Positions 32,691 through 41,841 are shown, numbered from the stretch's first letter. The stretch is 64,000 bases of DNA from an uncultured Christensenella sp. (GCA_949290515.1 CASERZ010000005.1:1-64000); one strand, 5' to 3'. Notes: generated from the letters alone by a model not told the origin. A program made the numbers and translations.

Positions 32691-32814
32691 GCCCTTGTAT
32701 AGCACCGCGCCTTTGCAAATTTCGGGAACGTCCCTCGCCGTCACGTACGTTTAGTACGCTCAGGATTCGGGACAACCGCCGAGAATTTACAAAATCACGG
32801 CACTCTCCAAGGGC
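32691..32814. repeat. Family A hairpin element, 124 bp
   Basis: Outer stem GCCCTTG (32691-32697) with CAAGGGC (32808-32814). Apical CGTAC-GTTTA-GTACG at 32744-32758. It begins 10 bp from the start codon of rlmB. Confidence 0.8.
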
Positions 32815-32841
32815 TTTACTTCCTATATATTTATATAAAAT

Positions 32842-32880
32842 AATTTATACAATTTACATAAGGCTTAAATTGTATAAATT
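32842..32880. repeat. Family C hairpin
   Basis: The same perfect 15-bp arms as at 10259 and 26618, with a different loop (CATAAGGCT). It lies between two family A elements. Confidence 0.85.
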
Positions 32881-32885
32881 AATAA

Positions 32886-33012
32886 GCGACCTTGTATAAG
32901 GGCGCGCCTTTTCCTTTTATCTTCGGCACACCCGCGGCAGTTACGTACATCTAGTACGCGCCTTTGCGGGCGACCTTGAAAAAGAAAAAATCACGCTCTT
33001 CTTCAAGGTCGC
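32886..33012. repeat. Family A hairpin element, 127 bp
   Basis: Outer stem GCGACCTTG (32886-32894) with CAAGGTCGC (33004-33012). Apical CGTAC-ATCTA-GTACG at 32944-32958. Confidence 0.85.
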
Positions 33013-33105
33013 ACGATGCTGTGTATTTATTATTTTACTTTTTACAAATACCGCTTTTTCTTAATTCGCTTGAAGACAGTACTTTTGTAATATTACTCAC
33101 TTCGT

Positions 33106-33232
33106 GCGAGCGCGGAGAGTGGTGTAGAGTTGCGATTTTGAAGAGAGTTCGCGAGCGGAGCTTACTAGCCGTACGTGAGAGAGCGCAACTGCTTGCGCAA
33201 AATCGCAAATATGCGCCGCTATACGCGTTCGC
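33106..33232. repeat. Family A hairpin element, inverted, 127 bp
   Basis: Outer stem GCGAGCGCG (33106-33114) with CGCGTTCGC (33224-33232), one wobble. The apical stem CTTAC-TAGCC-GTACG has one mismatch. It ends 16 bp from the stop of the UPF0210 gene. No gene lies in 32681-33248. Confidence 0.8.
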
Positions 33233-33248
33233 CTATAAGGTCGCCTAT

Positions 33249-34598
33249 CTAGTTTTTATTGCTGTGTAGCGGCGCCGGAATACGTCCTCCGCGCGAGATG
33301 AACTTAAGCGGTGAATTGGTATTTACGCTCATTATAGGAGCGCGTCCCAAAAGTCCGCCGAATTCCGCATATTCTCCCGCTTTCTTGCCGTATACGGGGA
33401 TTACTCTTACAGCGGTGGTTTTGGTATTTACCACGCCGATTGCGATTTCGTCGGCAATTATTCCCGAGATAACTTCCGCAGGGGTATCTCCGGGTATTGC
33501 TATCATATCCAGACCTACCGAGCATACGGCAGTCATTGCTTCGAGCTTTTCGATATTGAGCGCGCCCGTTTCTGCGGCTCTAATCATACCGGCGTCTTCG
33601 GATACGGGGATAAATGCGCCCGAAAGACCGCCTACGCTGCTGCAAGCCATAATGCCGCCTTTCTTTACTGCGTCGTTGAGCATTGCAAGACACGCGGTAG
33701 TACCGCACGCGCCTACGCTTTCAAGACCAATCTCTTCGAGGATATGCGCTACGCTGTCGCCTACTACGGGGGTAGGAGCGAGCGAGAGGTCGACAATGCC
33801 GAAACTTGCATTCAGACGTTTGCTTGCTTCTTTAGCAACAAGCTGACCTACGCGGGTAATCTTGAATGCAGTCTGTTTGATACATTCTGCTACTTGCGTG
33901 AGGTCGCCGTCGACTTGCTCGAGAGCAGTCTTTACTACGCCGGGGCCGGATACGCCTACGTTGACTACGGTATCGTCCTCACCCGTGCCGAGGAAAGCTC
34001 CCGCCATAAAGGGGTTATCTTCTACGGCATTTGCAAACACCACGAGTTTGGCGCAAGCAAGGGAATCGTTGTCTTTTGTGCGGTAAGCGCAATCCTTGAC
34101 GATTTTTCCCATAAGAGCTACCGCATCCATATTAATGCCCGCTTTTGACGTAGCTACGTTTACCGACGAGCAGATTTTGCCCGTAGTCGAAAGGGCTTCG
34201 GGTATGGAAAGCAAAAACTCCTTTTCGTAGGGAGTCATAGCCTTATGTACGAGAGCGGAGTAGCCACCCAAAAAGTCGATACCCGTTTCGTCGGCTATTT
34301 TTTCGAGGGTACGGATAATCTCGAGATGACCTTTGCTAGCCGCCGCAACTAAGCTAACGGGCGTAACGGATATACGTTTGTTGACGATAGGCACGCCTAT
34401 TTCGCTGGATATGTCGTTGCCGATTTTGACGAGGTTTTTAGCCTTGGACATAATCTTGTCGTAGATTTTTTCGGCAGTACGTTTTTTGCTGTCCGTAATA
34501 CAGTCAAAAAGAGAGATACCCAACGTAATAGTACGCACGTCGAGGTGCTGTTGGGATATCATATTTATAGTTTCGATAATTTCGTTGCTGGAGTACAT
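33249..34598 (-). CDS. UPF0210 / DUF711 (PFL family) protein
   Basis: A 449-residue member of the UPF0210 family, distantly related to pyruvate-formate-lyase folds but without the glycyl-radical motif. Long conserved stretches are visible ([107 protein letters not shown]). Its biochemical role is unknown. It nearly always follows a small ACT-domain gene, as here with a 1-bp gap, so the ACT protein may sense a ligand for it. AAAGGGGC precedes the ATG. Confidence 0.9.
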   Translation of the reverse strand: MYSSNEIIETINMISQQHLDVRTITLGISLFDCITDSKKRTAEKIYDKIMSKAKNLVKIGNDISSEIGVPIVNKRISVTPVSLVAAASKGHLEIIRTLEKIADETGIDFLGGYSALVHKAMTPYEKEFLLSIPEALSTTGKICSSVNVATSKAGINMDAVALMGKIVKDCAYRTKDNDSLACAKLVVFANAVEDNPFMAGAFLGTGEDDTVVNVGVSGPGVVKTALEQVDGDLTQVAECIKQTAFKITRVGQLVAKEASKRLNASFGIVDLSLAPTPVVGDSVAHILEEIGLESVGACGTTACLAMLNDAVKKGGIMACSSVGGLSGAFIPVSEDAGMIRAAETGALNIEKLEAMTAVCSVGLDMIAIPGDTPAEVISGIIADEIAIGVVNTKTTAVRVIPVYGKKAGEYAEFGGLLGRAPIMSVNTNSPLKFISRGGRIPAPLHSNKN

Positions 34599-34599
34599 A

Positions 34600-34890
34600 T
34601 CAAAGCCCCTTTGAAGTGGTGTCTAACTGATGCATACTGTCGAATATGCTTTGGAGTTGGATATGGATTTCCAGACCCATATCTTTGCCGAGCGAATTGA
34701 GCTTATCCTTGATAGCGTCGAATTTGAGGTTACTTTGACCGATGTCGACAGCCATAATCATAGTGAAGTAGTCCTGCATAATTGTCTGCGAGATGTTTTC
34801 GATATTGATATCCATCTCATAGAGGCAGGTAGAGACTTTTGCGATTATACCGCGTTTGTCTTTACCGATAACGGAAACTATTGCTTTCAT
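34600..34890 (-). CDS. ACT-domain protein (UPF0237)
   Basis: A 96-residue single ACT domain ([20 protein letters not shown]...[19 protein letters not shown]), the beta-alpha-beta-beta-alpha-beta ligand-binding unit found in amino-acid regulation. It is paired with the UPF0210 gene in many Firmicutes and probably regulates it; ligand unknown. AAGGAG lies before the ATG. Confidence 0.9.
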   Translation of the reverse strand: MKAIVSVIGKDKRGIIAKVSTCLYEMDINIENISQTIMQDYFTMIMAVDIGQSNLKFDAIKDKLNSLGKDMGLEIHIQLQSIFDSMHQLDTTSKGL

Positions 34891-34965
34891 TTTTATCTCC
34901 TTAAAAAATTTTCGGAGCTTGTCCGAAACGAATATTGATTGTCAGTATATAACGTTGAAAAGGCG

Positions 34966-35580
34966 TCAGAAAACTCTGAGCACTTTTCCTACGACGCTTG
35001 CGGCAGGGATGGGACCGTAGATATGGCTGTCCACCGAGAGCGAGCCGCCGGGAATATTTCTGTTGTCGCCGAGCACGAAGAGGCAGTTTTCGGGAATGGT
35101 TATGCCCCCGTCGTAAATGGCGGTATCGTAGATTTTATCGAAGTAATTGGAGCTGTACTCTCCGTTGAAGTACGGTTCGTCTATGGGATTGCCGTTGACG
35201 AGCCATTTATTGTTTTCCCTGTCGAAAGATACTATATCTCCGCCCAGAGCGATTACGCGTTTTACGGCGTTGACGGATTTACCCTCGCTGTCGGTGCGGG
35301 TAAACACTACTATATCGCCGTAAGTATAATCGTAGCCCGATATCTGCAAAAAGATTCTGTCACCGTCCTCGAGCGTAGGATACATACTGTCGCCGCTGAC
35401 CTTTACGGTAGTGAATACTGCGGTAAATACTATTAGGAGTACCAAAAGCACCGCGCACAAGGAAAAGAGCACAACGTTTAAAATCACGTATTTTTTGTGA
35501 TTTTTTGGCGGTTTGTTTTCGTCGGGGATATAGTTTATTTTATAATTATCGACTTGTTTTTCTATATCGTCCTGATGCAT
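34966..35580 (-). CDS. lepB: Signal peptidase I
   Basis: A 204-residue membrane protease that removes signal peptides from exported proteins. An N-terminal cytosolic part is followed by one membrane segment (VILNVVLFSLCAVLLVLLIVF), then the catalytic Ser in SGDSMYPTLEDGD and the catalytic Lys in NAVKRVIALGGD. The box E motif is present in altered form, GDNRNIPGGSLSVDSH, where the usual GDNR-x3-SxDSR has four extra residues and His in place of Arg. It is the last gene of an operon behind a DUF951 gene with no intergenic bases. Confidence 0.9.
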   Translation of the reverse strand: MHQDDIEKQVDNYKINYIPDENKPPKNHKKYVILNVVLFSLCAVLLVLLIVFTAVFTTVKVSGDSMYPTLEDGDRIFLQISGYDYTYGDIVVFTRTDSEGKSVNAVKRVIALGGDIVSFDRENNKWLVNGNPIDEPYFNGEYSSNYFDKIYDTAIYDGGITIPENCLFVLGDNRNIPGGSLSVDSHIYGPIPAASVVGKVLRVF

Positions 35581-35790
35581 TTATTCCTCTTTGTCGGAGC
35601 CTGACGGCTCAACGGTTTTTACAGATTTTTTCAAGGTTTCGGAGGGCATAATCAGCGTGCGTCCGCATTTAAGGCAACACAGTTTGAAGTCTGCTCCCGT
35701 AGACACGATTTTCCAGCGGTTGCCGCCGCAGGGATGGTTTTTTTTCGTAACGACCGTATCGTTTTCTTTCAGCTCACTCAGTTTCAACAT
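35581..35790 (-). CDS. DUF951 family protein
   Basis: A 69-residue protein of the DUF951 family, small cytosolic proteins of Firmicutes with unknown role. Family features: ENDTVVTKKNHPCGGNRWKIVSTGADFKLCC then CGRTLIMPSETL. Three Cys residues (HPCGG, CCLKCGR) suggest metal binding. It lies between lepB (0 bp) and the hydrolase-like gene (1 bp). Confidence 0.92.
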   Translation of the reverse strand: MLKLSELKENDTVVTKKNHPCGGNRWKIVSTGADFKLCCLKCGRTLIMPSETLKKSVKTVEPSGSDKEE

Positions 35791-35791
35791 A

Positions 35792-37438
35792 TCATATCCA
35801 AATCAGGTTGCCGACCAGAGTGCCGTCTATGTCGACAAACGAGAGTTTTTTCACGTTGTTCCAGTTTTTGAGCGGAACGAGTTCCTTTGTCTTGAAGTCG
35901 GTATGGTCAAGCGCGAATTTCTGCCATTCTCCGCCCGTGATTTCCACGGAAGAGGTATAGTATTCATATGACGCTTTACCTGTTTCTACACAAAGTTCTA
36001 CGGTGAGAGTACGGTCGGAAGAAGCACAGCAGTCGAATTGCAGAATACTCTCTTCGCGGCTTTCGAAAAACGTATCTCCCAGCACATAGGTCGACAGGTT
36101 GCCCGCGGGTGCGGTAACGCCCGTGATATCGTATGCGCCCGCTTCGAGACGAGGGGCAATATATTCTCCCGTAGCGTCGTCGACGACCCATACGTTTACG
36201 CCCATTTTTCTTTCGTAGATAATGTGCGAACGCTTGGGAGTAATACGGTTGATTTTGCTGTCCTTGAGGTCGTATGCCTTGGGGAAGGAAGAATAGTACT
36301 GACCGTCTTTATAGAAGACCGAGCAGTACGCAAAAACTCTTTCGTCATCCGTCCTCACGGGTATTTCGCTTACGGGAGAGACGGTGGAAAGGATAATTCT
36401 GTTCCAGTGTCGCAGCTCGCTGTTGACCTCGTTGTAGCTATAGAAAAGCACGAGCATTTCCACGTCGGAAGCCTTGTCGAACTGAGCTTTCGCCACGAGT
36501 GCGCCGTCGTCCTCTTCGAGAGTTATCGAGGGGGGCTGGGGCATAGGTGAAGACGTATAGATATTGTTGAGCCATACGGACATAGCCTTGCGCGCTCTTT
36601 CGGATATTATATTGCTGAGATTGGCGCAAAAGCAGGTGTGGTTGGCTTTGTCGTTGCGGGTGAGGGAAAGGGTGTTTTCCACTCTGTCCATACTGGTAAT
36701 GGTGCAGTTGGTACCCGAAGCGTAAAATACGGGGCAAGCTACCGTCTTGGCGTAGGACTGAGGCGCGCAAGCGCTTATGAATTTTATCTTGTCCTCGCTG
36801 AAGTTGTATTCTTCGGGACTTGCGGAATATTTGAATATACCTTTGCAGTCCTGCCAGCCCGCGTTGTTGGTAACGAGTACTGCGTCTACGCGTTTGTCGG
36901 TACCTGCGACTTGCCAAAGGATATTGCCTCCTTCGGCGGAGGAAAGAAGATATATTTTTTCATCCTGTCCCATAGTGTTTTTGACAAAAGATATGACGTC
37001 TCTCAAAAGTCTGCTCCATACGAATACGCAGGTATCTTTGGGGGACTTTTCGAAAGAGCACAAATGTCCTTGACAATTATCGAAATTGGCATAAGAAACA
37101 GTCTTGGGATAAACGGTATGACGGCGTTTGTCTGAGTCGCCTTTGTAGTCAAAACAAACCACGCTGTAGCCGTCGGCGGTAAAAAAGTCGAAAACTTTTT
37201 GTTCCACATCGCTGTCGAAACCGTTGATATAAATCAATGTAGCGGCTTTGCGCTCGCAAGGGATTTTTCCGTAACAATATACGAGCGTTTCGTCACCGTT
37301 TTCGTCGGGTGAAGATACGAAAGCTTCGAACACGGTGTGGTCGTCCTTGCGTTCGTACTTTAAAAATTTAGACTTGAGTTTGGAGTCCTCTTTGTAATTT
37401 GCCCACAATTGCGCGGGCGACATAAGATTGTTGTCCAT
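35792..37438 (-). CDS. Alpha/beta-hydrolase-like protein with C-terminal beta domain, probably not a hydrolase
   Basis: A 548-residue protein. Residues 50-300 have the look of an alpha/beta hydrolase (YINGFDSDVEQKVFDFFTADGYSVVCFDYKGDSD, VFYASGTNC), but at the nucleophile elbow the expected G-x-S-x-G reads S-S-A-E-G, with Ala168 where Ser should be. Catalysis by the usual route is therefore unlikely. The C-terminal 230 residues are beta-rich and may bind carbohydrate. There is no signal peptide. It heads the operon with DUF951 and lepB. No ribosome binding site is visible and the -10 box lies six bases before the ATG, so it is probably translated from a leaderless mRNA. Confidence 0.7.
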   Translation of the reverse strand: MDNNLMSPAQLWANYKEDSKLKSKFLKYERKDDHTVFEAFVSSPDENGDETLVYCYGKIPCERKAATLIYINGFDSDVEQKVFDFFTADGYSVVCFDYKGDSDKRRHTVYPKTVSYANFDNCQGHLCSFEKSPKDTCVFVWSRLLRDVISFVKNTMGQDEKIYLLSSAEGGNILWQVAGTDKRVDAVLVTNNAGWQDCKGIFKYSASPEEYNFSEDKIKFISACAPQSYAKTVACPVFYASGTNCTITSMDRVENTLSLTRNDKANHTCFCANLSNIISERARKAMSVWLNNIYTSSPMPQPPSITLEEDDGALVAKAQFDKASDVEMLVLFYSYNEVNSELRHWNRIILSTVSPVSEIPVRTDDERVFAYCSVFYKDGQYYSSFPKAYDLKDSKINRITPKRSHIIYERKMGVNVWVVDDATGEYIAPRLEAGAYDITGVTAPAGNLSTYVLGDTFFESREESILQFDCCASSDRTLTVELCVETGKASYEYYTSSVEITGGEWQKFALDHTDFKTKELVPLKNWNNVKKLSFVDIDGTLVGNLIWI

Positions 37439-37444
37439 ATAAGT

Positions 37445-37473
37445 ATTATAATCAAAATACAGTGAAAAAGCAA
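37445..37473 (-). promoter_or_regulatory. Promoter giving a leaderless transcript
   Basis: TTGCTT (37468-37473), 17-bp spacer, TATAAT (37445-37450) on the minus strand. Six bases separate the -10 from the ATG at 37438, so transcription should begin at the A of the start codon. Confidence 0.7.
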
Positions 37474-37572
37474 CTGCCGAGGAACAATTTGTGTTTTTAG
37501 GGGCGCGCGGGGTATATAGCGGGCGCGTGTAAAATATGATATATCGGACACTTTTGAGATTTTGGAGGCAAA

Positions 37573-38193
37573 ATGAAAGAAGAATTCGATATTATAGCCG
37601 ATGACGAGCAGGCAAGAAAAATGAACGAAGAATACGGAAAACTGGGTATAGTTATGGCGGACGCGGGAGAAAATACCGCCAAAGTAGAAAATAACGCGCA
37701 ATCAACTTCCGATACGCTTGAAGGAAAGAACGCAGATAAAGGCGGTCAAAACGATGGCGAGGAAGTAAAAAAACATACTCCTGAAACCTCGACGTTAAGT
37801 GCGATGATAAATACGCCTTTGCCCGTGTATATGCTTAGCGATTGCGTGAGATATCTCGAGCTTGCCGAGAGCGCGGGGGCAATAATAAACAATCTGGACA
37901 AGAGATTTTTGAACGTTTATAAAAACGAACTCGAGTATATCTACGTCAAAGAGGATAAAAACAGCATATATATACGCGAGCTTGCCGATATAAGAAGCGA
38001 CATACGCGCGCAGTATTCGCCTATGCCTTTGAAAGCCGCGCTGTCCTCGCTTTTGAAAATCGTTACGACGCAGAGTATGCTGCTTGATAAAATACTCGTT
38101 TACGACAGGAGCGGGAAAAGCAAAGAGATACGGCTCAATCAACTTTCGCTTGCGTGCGCGCTCAATTCGTTGGTACTAATCGTTTTCGGGTAA
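37573..38193 (+). CDS. Protein of unknown function, 206 residues
   Basis: Not recognised. The N-terminal 75 residues are polar low-complexity (ENTAKVENNAQSTSDTLEGKNADKGG). The C-terminal 130 residues are predicted helical (YMLSDCVRYLELAESAGAIINNLDKRFLNVY, LKAALSSLLKIVTTQSMLLDKILV) and end hydrophobic. There is no signal peptide. It is divergent from the hydrolase-like gene and its last 18 bases overlap the end of the convergent WYL regulator gene. TTTGGAGG precedes the ATG, which supports translation. Confidence 0.7.
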   Translation: MKEEFDIIADDEQARKMNEEYGKLGIVMADAGENTAKVENNAQSTSDTLEGKNADKGGQNDGEEVKKHTPETSTLSAMINTPLPVYMLSDCVRYLELAESAGAIINNLDKRFLNVYKNELEYIYVKEDKNSIYIRELADIRSDIRAQYSPMPLKAALSSLLKIVTTQSMLLDKILVYDRSGKSKEIRLNQLSLACALNSLVLIVFG

Positions 38194-39162
38194 TTCTTTG
38201 AGTCTGTCGAGAAGACGGCTGCGGTAGAGAAGACATATTTCTCTGGGCGCAAGTATTTTCAGTCCGCTTCCGAGAGAAAAACACCAACCGAAAAACATAT
38301 CGCTTATCTGCACTTCGGCGGTAAAGCGGTACTTGTCCGAGTAAGGGGTAAGACGCGTTTTCGCGCCGAACTTGTCATATACGGCTTCTACGAGATTTTT
38401 ATCTATCTGCATAGTTACGTCCTTGCGCTCGCCGAGGAACATTCCGAAAAGCTGTTTTTTCTGTTTGCGAATGTCGAAGTCTAGGAATTTATCGGCGACT
38501 TCGATATCCTGCGGAAGGGTACGTACGTCGTCCATTCTGTCCACGCGGTAATTGGATATTACGTCGGGGTGAGAGTCGGTTACGCACACGAGATAATAGT
38601 TGTCTCCCGACAAAAGAGTAGCGAGAGGACTGACGGTATATACGCGTTTTTCGGCGTTTCTTCTCACACGTCTTCCTCTTGCGTCGAGACGGAAGTATTC
38701 AAATGAAATTTTCTTATGGTTGATTATCGCTTCGTTGAGAGTGAATACGTTGAGATATATATTTTCGTTGGTATGTTTTGTGGTGTCGAATACTGCTATA
38801 TTGCGCTTGACGACTTCTCCTTTGAGCGGTCCCGCGAGAGTAGCGATTTTGTCCACGAGGATTTTTGTCTTTGACGGCGTAATAAAGCTTGCCGCCTGTA
38901 CCGCGTCCATAAGGATACGCACTTCCGCGATATCGAAAGCGCGCTTTTCCACGTAATACATATTGCATTTTTCTCTCGTCTGCCTAACTTCGAAACCGTT
39001 GGCGTTGAGAAGATTTATATCGTCGTAGAGAGTTTTGCGCTCTACCTTTATGCCTTGTTTTGCTAGTTTTTCTATGATATCGTAAGTCGAGAGAGGGTGA
39101 GTTTCGTCACTCTCTCTTACAAGCATATCGTAGATTTTGAGAAGTTTGATTTTCTGCTCCAT
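38176..39162 (-). CDS. WYL-domain transcriptional regulator
   Basis: A 328-residue regulator with an N-terminal winged helix (KLLKIYDMLVRES, LSTYDIIEKLAKQGIKVERKTLYDDINLL) and a WYL ligand-sensing domain (KISFEYFRLDARGRRVRR, YTVSPLATLLSGDNYYLVC, NYRVDRMDDV) followed by a C-terminal WCX-like extension. Such proteins bind nucleic acid or small ligands and control varied operons; the target is unknown. It lies directly downstream of the GH20 gene and may regulate sugar use. The start is uncertain: an earlier ATG gives ten more residues and neither has a good ribosome binding site. Confidence 0.85.
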   Translation of the reverse strand: MEQKIKLLKIYDMLVRESDETHPLSTYDIIEKLAKQGIKVERKTLYDDINLLNANGFEVRQTREKCNMYYVEKRAFDIAEVRILMDAVQAASFITPSKTKILVDKIATLAGPLKGEVVKRNIAVFDTTKHTNENIYLNVFTLNEAIINHKKISFEYFRLDARGRRVRRNAEKRVYTVSPLATLLSGDNYYLVCVTDSHPDVISNYRVDRMDDVRTLPQDIEVADKFLDFDIRKQKKQLFGMFLGERKDVTMQIDKNLVEAVYDKFGAKTRLTPYSDKYRFTAEVQISDMFFGWCFSLGSGLKILAPREICLLYRSRLLDRLKELPEND

Positions 39163-39212
39163 AATAAACAATTGCAGGGATAAATACGGCAATTACCCTA
39201 CAAGGGCAAAGA

Positions 39213-40754
39213 TTAAAGGTTGTCTTTTTTGTGTTTGCCGAATTTTCTTTTGACTTTTGCGTTATCGAGCGCGTTGTGCAGGCCTTCCCAGTGAAGAGGG
39301 CGGCGGTTAAACCACAGCCACGAGAAGAATTTACGCGTTTTGTTGGCAAACGAGTCCGAATAGTCGGCTATGAGGTAGCCGAATTGCTTGAGATACTTGC
39401 AATGCGCGTCTAGACGGGAGAGGAATTCGTCGTATTCCTTTTTATCGTCGGGAATATCCGTCCACATAGTTTCGGACAGAGCGCAAAGTCTCGGCAAAGT
39501 AAGTTTCTGAGCCTTTTTCCAGTCGGGTACGTATTCGCTCCACAGGCACGCCTCTACGCCCTTTAACCCTTTTTCCGCGCCTTCTATGAAGGGATTGAAA
39601 AGATAGCCTTTTTTGAGAGTAACGGTTTTTTCGGGCAAATCGAGATAGCAGCTGGCAGCGTCGGAATTTACGTATTCTATTCCTTCGCTGAGTTCCTTGC
39701 GGATGGCGGTCTGGTCCTTTGCGGGACTTGACCAGAATTGACGGATTAGGGTTTTGTCGGTCATAAAGGTGGGTGAAAACTCATTCCACATCATTACCTT
39801 TTTGCCTTTTGACTGCAGATATTTTGCAAGGCGGTTGACGAAAACAGACTGAAGCTGTTCTTCGTTTTCAAGCCCTTCTTCGCGCATCTTTTTCTGACAG
39901 TGAGGGCAGATTTTCCAGCGCGTTTTGGGAGCTTCGTCGCCTCCTATATGCACGTATTCGCTGTCAAAGATTTGGCACACTTCGTCCCACACGTCCTCAG
40001 CGAATTTGTAAGTGCTTTCCTTTCCCGCGCAGAGTATGTCGTGTTTTACTCCCCAGTGAGTTGCGACGGGCAGCTTTCTGTCAAAGCAGCTAAGCTCGGG
40101 ATAGCACGCGATAGCCGCGCGCGAGTGTCCCGGCATATCTATCTCGGGTATAAGTTCTATAAAAAACTTTTTACAGTAAGCCACGAGGTCCTTGAGTTCG
40201 TCCTGAGTGTAAAATCCCGAATGTTTTTTGTGAGAAAAATTAGTGCCGTTGCGCACGCTTCCTTTTTGCGTAAGCAGAGGATATTTTTTTATTTCTATGC
40301 GCCAGCCTTGGTCTTCCGTGATATGTATACGGAATTTATTTATTTTGTGCAGGGCGCAAAGACGTATCAGGCTTTTTATGTTTTCTACGGGCATAAAGTA
40401 TCTTCCTACGTCGAGCATATAGCCTCTGTAATTAAATCTGGGGCGGTCGGTTATACTGCAATAAGGCAATTCGAAAGAGTAGTTGTGCAAAAGCTGAGCA
40501 AGCGTAAGGTAAGCATAAAATACGCCTTGTTCTCCTCCTGCCTTAACGGATATACCGTCTGCGTCTACGTCGAGCGAATAGGATTGACTGTCTGTTTTGG
40601 CGTCGTCGGGGGAGAATTGCGAGGGGCACAGGGAAACTTTTACGCCGAGTTTTTGCAAATCGGACATATAGTTTTCCACAGAAAGGTCAACCGCGGGAAT
40701 TTTCAACGAACCTTCCTTGGTGATGCAAGTCGCGGGTGCGGGGATAATTTTCAT
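39213..40754 (-). CDS. Beta-N-acetylhexosaminidase, glycoside hydrolase family 20
   Basis: A 513-residue GH20 enzyme that releases terminal GlcNAc or GalNAc through substrate-assisted catalysis. The N-terminal GH20b-like domain is followed by the barrel: RFNYRGYMLDVGRYFMPVENI, KFRIHITEDQGWRIEIK, PEIDMPGHSRAAIACYPEL and the catalytic Asp-Glu pair in HIGGDEAPKTRW. The C-terminal 40 residues are basic. No signal peptide is visible, so it acts inside the cell. It complements the fucosidase and alpha-galactosidase in the window. GGAG lies before the ATG. Confidence 0.93.
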   Translation of the reverse strand: MKIIPAPATCITKEGSLKIPAVDLSVENYMSDLQKLGVKVSLCPSQFSPDDAKTDSQSYSLDVDADGISVKAGGEQGVFYAYLTLAQLLHNYSFELPYCSITDRPRFNYRGYMLDVGRYFMPVENIKSLIRLCALHKINKFRIHITEDQGWRIEIKKYPLLTQKGSVRNGTNFSHKKHSGFYTQDELKDLVAYCKKFFIELIPEIDMPGHSRAAIACYPELSCFDRKLPVATHWGVKHDILCAGKESTYKFAEDVWDEVCQIFDSEYVHIGGDEAPKTRWKICPHCQKKMREEGLENEEQLQSVFVNRLAKYLQSKGKKVMMWNEFSPTFMTDKTLIRQFWSSPAKDQTAIRKELSEGIEYVNSDAASCYLDLPEKTVTLKKGYLFNPFIEGAEKGLKGVEACLWSEYVPDWKKAQKLTLPRLCALSETMWTDIPDDKKEYDEFLSRLDAHCKYLKQFGYLIADYSDSFANKTRKFFSWLWFNRRPLHWEGLHNALDNAKVKRKFGKHKKDNL

Positions 40755-40913
40755 AATTTACTCCTTCGGATAAGCCTTAAAAAGGCTGTTTTCCACATTT
40801 GTCCATATACATTATAATACACCTTTTCGGGCATTGTCAACGCTAGCCGAAAGTTGAGAATATCGCCTTAATTCGTCACATATACATAGAAATGAAAGGC
40901 AAATATAGTCGGC

Positions 40914-40960
40914 GAGTTATCCACACGAACAAGTGTTTTTGTGGATAACTCTGTGGATAA
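40914..40960. promoter_or_regulatory. Cluster of three perfect DnaA boxes
   Basis: TTATCCACA at 40917-40925 and its reverse complement TGTGGATAA at 40940-40948 and 40952-40960. The first two lie in a perfect 12-bp inverted repeat (GAGTTATCCACA / TGTGGATAACTC). They sit between GH20 and cwlD, far from any visible dnaA or dnaN gene, so a DnaA-titration or DnaA-controlled promoter site is more likely than the origin. Confidence 0.75.
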
Positions 40961-41023
40961 GTCGGCTATAAAGGCGGTTTAATGCAATAAAAAGGCATTT
41001 GACGAGGTGTTTAACTCAAAATT

Positions 41024-41725
41024 ATGAAAATCACAATTATCTCCAAAAAAGCTATAATTATCGCACTATCGTGTATTCTCATTCCCGTTTTATGCATATC
41101 TGCGTGCGCAGGGGCAGTCGCAGGCGTAACGCAAGCGGGCGGAAAGAGTTTTTTTTACGGTACCGTCGTCGTTGACGCGGGACACGGAGGGATAGACGGC
41201 GGAGTAGTAGGCTCGGCGGGAGTAAAAGAGAGCGATATCAATCTCGCTATTGCAAGACTTCTCAAAAGCCGTCTGGAAGAAGCCAACTACCGTGTGGTAA
41301 TGACGCGAGAGGACGAAAACGCCTTAAGCAATATCAAGCGTATAGATATGCAGATGCGCAAGGAAATTATACTTTCTTCTTCTCCTTTGACGGTCATAAG
41401 TCTTCACGTCAACAGATTTTCCGACAGCGCGCGAAGAGGCGTACAGGTATTTTACGACGATACCAAAGTAGGCAAGGATTTTGCCGAGGCTATGCAGGCT
41501 CATCTCAACAAGACCGTAAATGCCAAGTACGGCGGTCGCGACGATTACGAGGCGATAGCGGGGGATTTGTTTATTACGAAATGCGCGCCCGTACCTTCGA
41601 TAATTATAGAATGCGGATTTATATCCAATGCCGAGGACGAAAAATTACTGCTAGACGAGGCTTACCGCAAAGAACTCTGCTCACGCATAGCCGAACTCGT
41701 CGCAAGAGAGCATAATCCCGAGTAA
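41024..41725 (+). CDS. cwlD: N-acetylmuramoyl-L-alanine amidase, CwlD type
   Basis: A 233-residue Amidase_3 protein. One N-terminal membrane or signal segment (AIIIALSCILIPVLCISACAG) is followed by the zinc domain: first His in VVDAGHGGIDGG, Glu in VKESDINLAIA, second His in VISLHVNRF, and the catalytic Glu in IIIECGFISNAEDE. Size and lack of a binding domain match CwlD, which removes peptides from spore cortex peptidoglycan to start muramic-lactam formation. The deacetylase two hundred bases downstream would be the matching second enzyme. The ribosome binding site is poor (GAGGTG is 17 nt away). Three DnaA boxes lie upstream. Confidence 0.85.
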   Translation: MKITIISKKAIIIALSCILIPVLCISACAGAVAGVTQAGGKSFFYGTVVVDAGHGGIDGGVVGSAGVKESDINLAIARLLKSRLEEANYRVVMTREDENALSNIKRIDMQMRKEIILSSSPLTVISLHVNRFSDSARRGVQVFYDDTKVGKDFAEAMQAHLNKTVNAKYGGRDDYEAIAGDLFITKCAPVPSIIIECGFISNAEDEKLLLDEAYRKELCSRIAELVAREHNPE

Positions 41726-41841
41726 GAGCTTTTACTTTACGGAGCAAATACTTGCAAGAGGGGGGCGTAAGTCAGCAAGTCCTGCAGTAATACATAGTAA
41801 ATCTTTCTCAAAAGTCGGATTTTGATATTGTTTTCGATAGC

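Noticed and set aside
40914..40960. Chromosomal origin of replication
   Set aside because: Three DnaA boxes but no dnaA, dnaN, rpmH or gidA nearby and no long AT-rich unwinding region with further boxes.
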